Assembly (NCBI GenBank): GCA_000437675.1
Contig: FR901651.1
Span: 1 to 8,549 of the forward strand
From: Prevotella sp. CAG:891
GTDB taxonomy: Bacteria; Bacteroidota; Bacteroidia; Bacteroidales; Bacteroidaceae
DNA: 8,549 nucleotides
Direction: 5' to 3'
Part shown: positions 5,996 through 8,549 of the stretch, in pieces
How the letters are laid out: the number at the start of each line of letters is the position of its first letter
Numbering within the stretch: the first letter of the stretch is position 1
Translations under genes and position numbers: made by a program
Notes under the pieces: model-generated
Told to the model about the DNA's origin: nothing
The model's input: only the letters and a program-made list of their open reading frames with translations
Databases searched by the model: none

Positions 5996-7528
5996 ATGGC
6001 AGCAACAAACACCGCCACGCCTCAGGGCAGCGGCATAAAATCGTTGGTAAAAGACACCGCCATCTACGGCCTTTCGAGCATCGTTGGTCGTTTTCTCAAC
6101 TATCTGCTCGTACCCCTTTACACCGCCAAACTCGCAGCCTCCTCGGGCGGCTATGGCGTGATAACCGAGGTCTACAGCTATGTAGCCCTTCTGCTCGTGC
6201 TGCTCACCTTCGGCATGGAAACCACGTTTTTCCGTTTTGTCAATAAAGAAGAAGCCGACCCTCGGCGCGTTTACAGCACCACCCTCGTGCTTGTGCTCAC
6301 CGTCGGGCTGGCCTTTGTGTGCGGTGTGTTAGGCTTTTTGCACCCCATAGCTGCCGCCCTCGACTATGCCGCGCACCCCGAGTTTCTCGGCATGATGGCC
6401 GTGTGCGTGGCCATCGACGCTTTTCAGTGCATACCCTTTGCCTACTTACGCTATCAGCGCCGCCCCATCAAGTTTGCCGCGTTGAAACTCCTGTTCATTG
6501 TGCTGAACATCAGTTTGAACCTCCTTTACTTCCTGCTGCTTCCCGCCCTTTATACCCAACTCGGACCCGACAGCTGGGTATCGGCCATTTATTCACCCAC
6601 CTACGGGGTGGGCTATGCCTTTGCCATCAACTTGGTTTGTACCGCCCTCATCACCCTCTTTTTCAAACGCGAACTCACTGGTTTCCGCTGGACGTTCGAC
6701 CGTCGTCTGGCGCGCCAAATGCTCACTTATGCCTGGCCCATTCTCATTCTGGGTATTGCCGGCATTCTGAACCAAACCGCCGATAAAATGCTGTTTCCCC
6801 GCCTTGTTCCCGGACACGAAGGCAAGGTGCAGCTCGGCATCTACGGAGCCAGCGTGAAAATAGCCATGATTATGGCCATGATTACCCAGGCCTTCCGCTA
6901 TGCCTACGAACCCTTTGTGTTTGGTAAACAAAAAGACCGCGACAACCGCGACACTTACGCCAAGGCCATGAAGTTCTTTATCATCTTCACCCTGCTGGCC
7001 TTCCTCATGGTGATGGGCTACATCGACGTGCTCAAACACATTATCGGTCCTTCCTATTGGGCAGGGCTTAAAGTAGTGCCCATTGTCATGGCAGCCGAAA
7101 TCATGATGGGCATTTACTTCAACCTCTCATTCTGGTATAAACTCACCGACCGCACCATCTGGGGTGCCTGGTTCTCGGGAGCCGGCTGTGCCGTACTCAT
7201 TGCAGTCAATGTCATTTTCATTCCCGAATATGGTTACATGGCTTGCGCCTGGGCCGGATTTGCCGGCTACGCCACCGCCATGCTGCTCAGCTACTTCGTA
7301 GGACAGCATTATTACCCCATACGCTATCCCCTTGTGAGCATTGGCGTGTATGTGTGCATTGCCCTGCTGTTCTTCGGCATCATGCAGCTGACGGCCCACT
7401 TCGTGCCGCAACTTTGGCTGCGTCTACTCATCAACAGCGGCTGTATCTTGCTGTTTATAGCTCATACCATTCACTACGACTTCCCCTTGTCGAACCTGCC
7501 CGTCGTCGGCAAATACTTTCGCAAGTAG
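5996..7528 (+). CDS. MOP-superfamily polysaccharide/oligosaccharide flippase (lipopolysaccharide biosynthesis protein type)
   Basis: The 510-residue polytopic protein has about 12-14 hydrophobic segments. The N-terminal motif SGIKSLVKDTAIYGLSSIVGRFLNYLLVPLYT (12-43) is characteristic of Wzx-like flippases of Bacteroidota, followed by GGYGVITEVYSYVALLLVLLTFGMETTFFRF (51-81). The second half begins near 244 (YAWPILILGIAGILNQTADKMLFPRL) and repeats the MOP-fold arrangement. Such proteins move undecaprenyl-linked sugars across the inner membrane; the glycan here is unknown. A MurJ-type lipid II role is not excluded but the N-terminus looks Wzx-like. The ATG at 5996 gives a short polar extension (MAATNTATPQG) before the first conserved motif, and no other in-frame ATG lies close by. 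It follows a strong terminator by 43 bases, so it should have its own promoter or depend on readthrough; I see no clear -7/-33 pair. The M16 peptidase gene starts 58 bases after it. Confidence 0.9.
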   Translation: MAATNTATPQGSGIKSLVKDTAIYGLSSIVGRFLNYLLVPLYTAKLAASSGGYGVITEVYSYVALLLVLLTFGMETTFFRFVNKEEADPRRVYSTTLVLVLTVGLAFVCGVLGFLHPIAAALDYAAHPEFLGMMAVCVAIDAFQCIPFAYLRYQRRPIKFAALKLLFIVLNISLNLLYFLLLPALYTQLGPDSWVSAIYSPTYGVGYAFAINLVCTALITLFFKRELTGFRWTFDRRLARQMLTYAWPILILGIAGILNQTADKMLFPRLVPGHEGKVQLGIYGASVKIAMIMAMITQAFRYAYEPFVFGKQKDRDNRDTYAKAMKFFIIFTLLAFLMVMGYIDVLKHIIGPSYWAGLKVVPIVMAAEIMMGIYFNLSFWYKLTDRTIWGAWFSGAGCAVLIAVNVIFIPEYGYMACAWAGFAGYATAMLLSYFVGQHYYPIRYPLVSIGVYVCIALLFFGIMQLTAHFVPQLWLRLLINSGCILLFIAHTIHYDFPLSNLPVVGKYFRK

Positions 7529-7533
7529 CCGGC

Positions 7534-7563
7534 AGCACACAGCCCATTCATGAGCCGTGTGCT
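7534..7563 (+). repeat. Intergenic inverted repeat between the flippase and M16 genes
   Basis: AGCACACAGC (7534-7543) and GCCGTGTGCT (7554-7563) form a stem with nine of ten pairs (A7541/C7556 mismatched) around a ten-base loop. No T-run follows, so it is not a typical terminator. It may be an RNA processing or stabilising hairpin between cotranscribed genes, an operator, or chance. Confidence 0.45.
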
Positions 7564-7586
7564 TCCGCCCAATTCATCACATTTGT

Positions 7587-8549
7587 ATGTCTGCATCATT
7601 CAATCAACCCCTATATCATGCGCACACCCTTCCGTGCGGACTGCGCATCATTCACGAACCCAGTGCCTCGCCCGTGCTTTATTGCGGCTATGTGGTGCTG
7701 GCCGGTACACGCCACGAGGACGAGGCCGATTCGGGAATGGCCCATTTCATCGAACATTTATCGTTCAAAGGCACGACCCATCGTCGCGCCTGTCACATTG
7801 TCAACGGGCTGGAACGCGTAGGTGGCGACCTCAATGCCTACACTACCAAGCAGGAAACCGTGTACTATGCCACTGTGCTTAAGGACGATTTCAAACGGGC
7901 AGCCGACTTGCTCACCGACATTGTGTTTCACAGCACCTTTCCGCAAGCCGAAATCGACAAGGAAGTCGAGGTAATCTGCGATGAAATCGACAGTTATAAG
8001 GATTCGCCCTCAGAAATCATCTTCGATGAGTTCGAATCGCTCATGTACCCCGGTCAGCCCTTGGGCCGCGACATTTTGGGCAATGCCGAGCGATTGCGTC
8101 AGTACACCACAGCCGATGCCCTGCGTTTCACCCATCGCTACTATCATCCGCAAAATGCCGTGTTCTATGTGTATGGCGACGTACCCTTTGCGCAAATTGT
8201 CCGCACCCTCGAACGTCTGCTTCCACCCACCGATTTTGCCGCATTCACCGCACCAGCCTTGTCTTCAATCCTCCCTCAGCCGCAAATAACGGCGCAGGAA
8301 CGTATCGTGTCCAAAGGCACCCATCAGGCGCATGTACTCATTGGAGCCCCCACCTTTGCCGGCACCGATGCCCGCCGCTTTGCCCTGTTGCTGCTCAACA
8401 ATATGCTCGGTGGTCCCGGCATGAATTCACGCCTGAGTCTCAGTTTGCGCGAAAAGGCCGGCCTTGTTTACAGCATCGACTCCTACCTCAACACCTATCC
8501 TGACACCGGTTTCTGGAACGTGTACTTCGGCTGTGATGCCCACGACGTC
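7587..8549 (+). CDS. M16 family zinc metallopeptidase (insulinase/pitrilysin type), N-terminal part
   Basis: The frame runs from the ATG at 7587 to the end of the window without a stop, giving 321 residues; proteins of this single-chain type are usually a little over 400 residues, so roughly the last quarter is missing. The inverted zinc motif HFIEH (53-57; H53 and H57 metal ligands, E56 catalytic base) is followed 76 residues later by E133 in EVICDEI, the expected third ligand. GGDLNAYTTKQETVYYA (79-95), YPGQPLGRDILG and YHPQNAVFYVYGDV are typical of the first M16 domain. The second domain begins around SKGTHQAHVLIGAP and includes GGPGMNSRLSLSLREKAGLVYSIDSY. The enzyme is therefore expected to be active. 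No signal peptide is visible, so it is probably cytoplasmic. Substrate is unknown; M16 enzymes cut peptides and misfolded or short proteins within an enclosed chamber. Its 58-base distance from the flippase suggests cotranscription. Confidence 0.93.
   Translation, partial: MSASFNQPLYHAHTLPCGLRIIHEPSASPVLYCGYVVLAGTRHEDEADSGMAHFIEHLSFKGTTHRRACHIVNGLERVGGDLNAYTTKQETVYYATVLKDDFKRAADLLTDIVFHSTFPQAEIDKEVEVICDEIDSYKDSPSEIIFDEFESLMYPGQPLGRDILGNAERLRQYTTADALRFTHRYYHPQNAVFYVYGDVPFAQIVRTLERLLPPTDFAAFTAPALSSILPQPQITAQERIVSKGTHQAHVLIGAPTFAGTDARRFALLLLNNMLGGPGMNSRLSLSLREKAGLVYSIDSYLNTYPDTGFWNVYFGCDAHDV

Noticed and set aside
1..8549. Search for tRNA, CRISPR, insertion sequences, defence or toxin-antitoxin genes
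   Set aside because: No cloverleaf sequences, regular spaced repeats, transposase motifs or small paired genes were seen; the window is filled by housekeeping and envelope genes.

Overview
The window reads as ordinary chromosome of a Bacteroidota bacterium, most likely order Bacteroidales (Prevotellaceae or a relative). Three things point there: the product set (a DUF2723 multi-membrane protein, a DUF3109 Cys-rich protein and a Bacteroidales-type flippase), start codons without Shine-Dalgarno sequences, and a TAnnTTTG-type -7 promoter box. Base composition is fairly GC-rich for the order. The genus is inference. All recognised genes lie on the + strand and the window is densely coded. No tRNA, rRNA, CRISPR array, insertion sequence or prophage was seen, and no gap between genes exceeds about 220 bases.

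Layout: (1) 1-294, the C-terminal end of a spore-maturation/nucleoside-recognition-type membrane protein, cut by the window edge. (2) 295-510, the longest gap, holding a -7 box, a 6-bp dyad where the -33 element should be, and three copies of an A-rich GCTnACAAA motif just before the next gene. (3) 511-3819, a large DUF2723 membrane protein with GT-C glycosyltransferase features. (4) 3822-3908, an unusually long hairpin followed by a T-run. (5) 3934-5874, a compact unit of three genes: NodB-type polysaccharide deacetylase, uracil-DNA glycosylase (ung) and a Cys-rich DUF3109 protein. (6) 5913-5952, a strong intrinsic terminator. (7) 5996-7528, a MOP-superfamily polysaccharide/oligosaccharide flippase. 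(8) 7534-7563, a hairpin without a T-run. (9) 7587-8549, the N-terminal part of an M16 zinc metallopeptidase that continues beyond the window.

Three of the products (DUF2723 protein, NodB deacetylase, flippase) fit making, trimming or exporting envelope glycans. Ung is DNA base-excision repair, DUF3109 is of unknown function, and M16 is proteolysis. I see no clear new defence, mobile or biosynthetic system. The most interesting material is regulatory: the leader of the DUF2723 gene, and the structured elements between genes that leave little room for ordinary promoters.
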